DNA from: DATKBT01 sp035546295
GTDB taxonomy: Bacteria; Acidobacteriota; Thermoanaerobaculia; Multivoradales; Multivoraceae
NCBI GenBank assembly: GCA_035546295.1
Contig: DATKBT010000012.1
Coordinates: forward strand, 1-22,612
Length of the DNA stretch: 22,612 bases
Direction: 5' to 3'
Each line of letters starts with the position of its first letter. Within the stretch, counting starts at the first letter, position 1. The notes beneath the pieces are model-generated. The model saw only the letters and a program-made list of their open reading frames with translations, ran no database searches and was not told where the DNA came from. Below are positions 22,142-22,612 of this stretch, piece by piece. Both the position numbers and the translations under genes were made by a program.

Positions 22142-22612
22142 CTAGCGGACCGTGATCTCGCCGACCTGGCCGCTGATCACCAGCGTGACGGTCGGCGCGT
22201 CCTCCGGCAGCTCGCCCGGCGCGGACGAACGCACCAGGCGCTCTCCGACGCCGACCGACGCGCGTTCGACCGTGAGGTGCGCCCGGTCCGGCGACAGCAC
22301 CGTCGCCTCGCCGATCCGGTTGCCGACACTCACCCGGCCGTCGTTGGCCCAGGCGCCCGAGAGATCGACCGTCAGCTCGCCGACGGTCTGCGTGATCCTG
22401 GTCTCGAGTGGACTGGCGTTCCCCAGCGAGCGCACGTCGAGCTCCCCCACCGACTTGTCGACGCGGAAGCTCTCGAGCGGCGAGCGCAGCGGCTCGTCGA
22501 ACTCGATGGTGTGCTCGCCGGTCCCGGCCTCGAGATCGACCCGGCGAAGCCAGAGACCGCCCAGGTCGAGGCGGCTCGAGCCGAGGCCGATCGTCCCGAC
22601 CAGGTCGATCGG
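22142..22612 (-). CDS. toastrack/DUF4097-like protein, 3' part (truncated by window)
   Basis: The frame ends at TAG (22142-22144) and is open to the window edge, giving at least 156 residues without the true start. The sequence is almost entirely short beta-strands with repeated G-E-L/V-T-V and SVG phrases (GSSRLDLGGL, VGELDVRSL, VGELTVDLSG, RIGEATVLSP, SVGVGER). This pattern fits the single-stranded right-handed beta-helix of the toastrack (DUF4097/LiaF-like) domain, often located at the membrane or exported. A GTG at 22450 is internal, not a credible start, because the same strand pattern continues upstream. Nothing can be said of the N-terminal part. Confidence 0.7.
   Translation of the reverse strand, partial: PIDLVGTIGLGSSRLDLGGLWLRRVDLEAGTGEHTIEFDEPLRSPLESFRVDKSVGELDVRSLGNASPLETRITQTVGELTVDLSGAWANDGRVSVGNRIGEATVLSPDRAHLTVERASVGVGERLVRSSAPGELPEDAPTVTLVISGQVGEITVR

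Overview
The window is GC-rich, densely coding bacterial DNA with no phage, insertion sequence, CRISPR array, tRNA or rRNA gene visible. Many exported proteins, several c-type cytochromes, quinoprotein-like propellers, a cytochrome c/copper-monooxygenase fusion and a SAM-I riboswitch driving met genes together suggest a free-living Gram-negative aerobe. My best guess is Acidobacteriota (Thermoanaerobaculia-like). That is an inference from gene content; no phylogenetic marker is present.

Region 1 (1-2780) is a methionine operon. A sigma70-type promoter leads directly into a SAM-I riboswitch, followed by a MetX-type homoserine O-acyltransferase and a PLP-dependent cystathionine gamma-synthase-like enzyme. 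The two genes overlap by 4 bp, and a large hairpin lies at the end of the operon. The leader can also sequester the Shine-Dalgarno (SD) site of metX.

Region 2 (2930-8400) is the most interesting part. A minus-strand pair encodes an exported c-heme protein fused to a peptidylglycine alpha-hydroxylating monooxygenase (PHM)-like copper domain, and a small exported protein with a PKD/Ig-like domain. Divergent from it are a beta-propeller related to peptidyl-amidoglycolate lyase (PAL) and a class I cytochrome c. A second PAL-like protein, a lipoprotein, lies convergent to these. By eye, the copper ligands of PHM are all present, and the second PAL-like protein keeps the complete PAL catalytic set. 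Together they look like a split, exported, cytochrome-linked version of the eukaryotic PHM-PAL amidation pair.

Region 3 (8630-13960) holds a HupE/UreJ_2 membrane protein without hydrogenase or urease genes, an exported amidohydrolase with an added N-terminal domain, a PQQ-like beta-propeller translationally coupled to it, and a Uma2-family nuclease-like protein. Positions 13956-14536 contain no intact gene, only possible remnants.

Region 4 (14537-21260) is an oxidative module. A minus-strand operon encodes two PQQ-dependent dehydrogenase paralogues with an exported RidA/YjgF protein between them. Divergent from it are a cytochrome c, whose start overlaps a 12-bp tandem repeat, and a Tat-exported FAD amine-oxidase-like protein. 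An amine oxidase makes imines, RidA hydrolyses imines and cytochromes accept electrons from quinoproteins, so a shared periplasmic oxidation function is plausible.

Region 5 (21260-22612) has a small exported cysteine-rich protein of unknown function and the 3' part of a toastrack/DUF4097-like protein that runs off the window.
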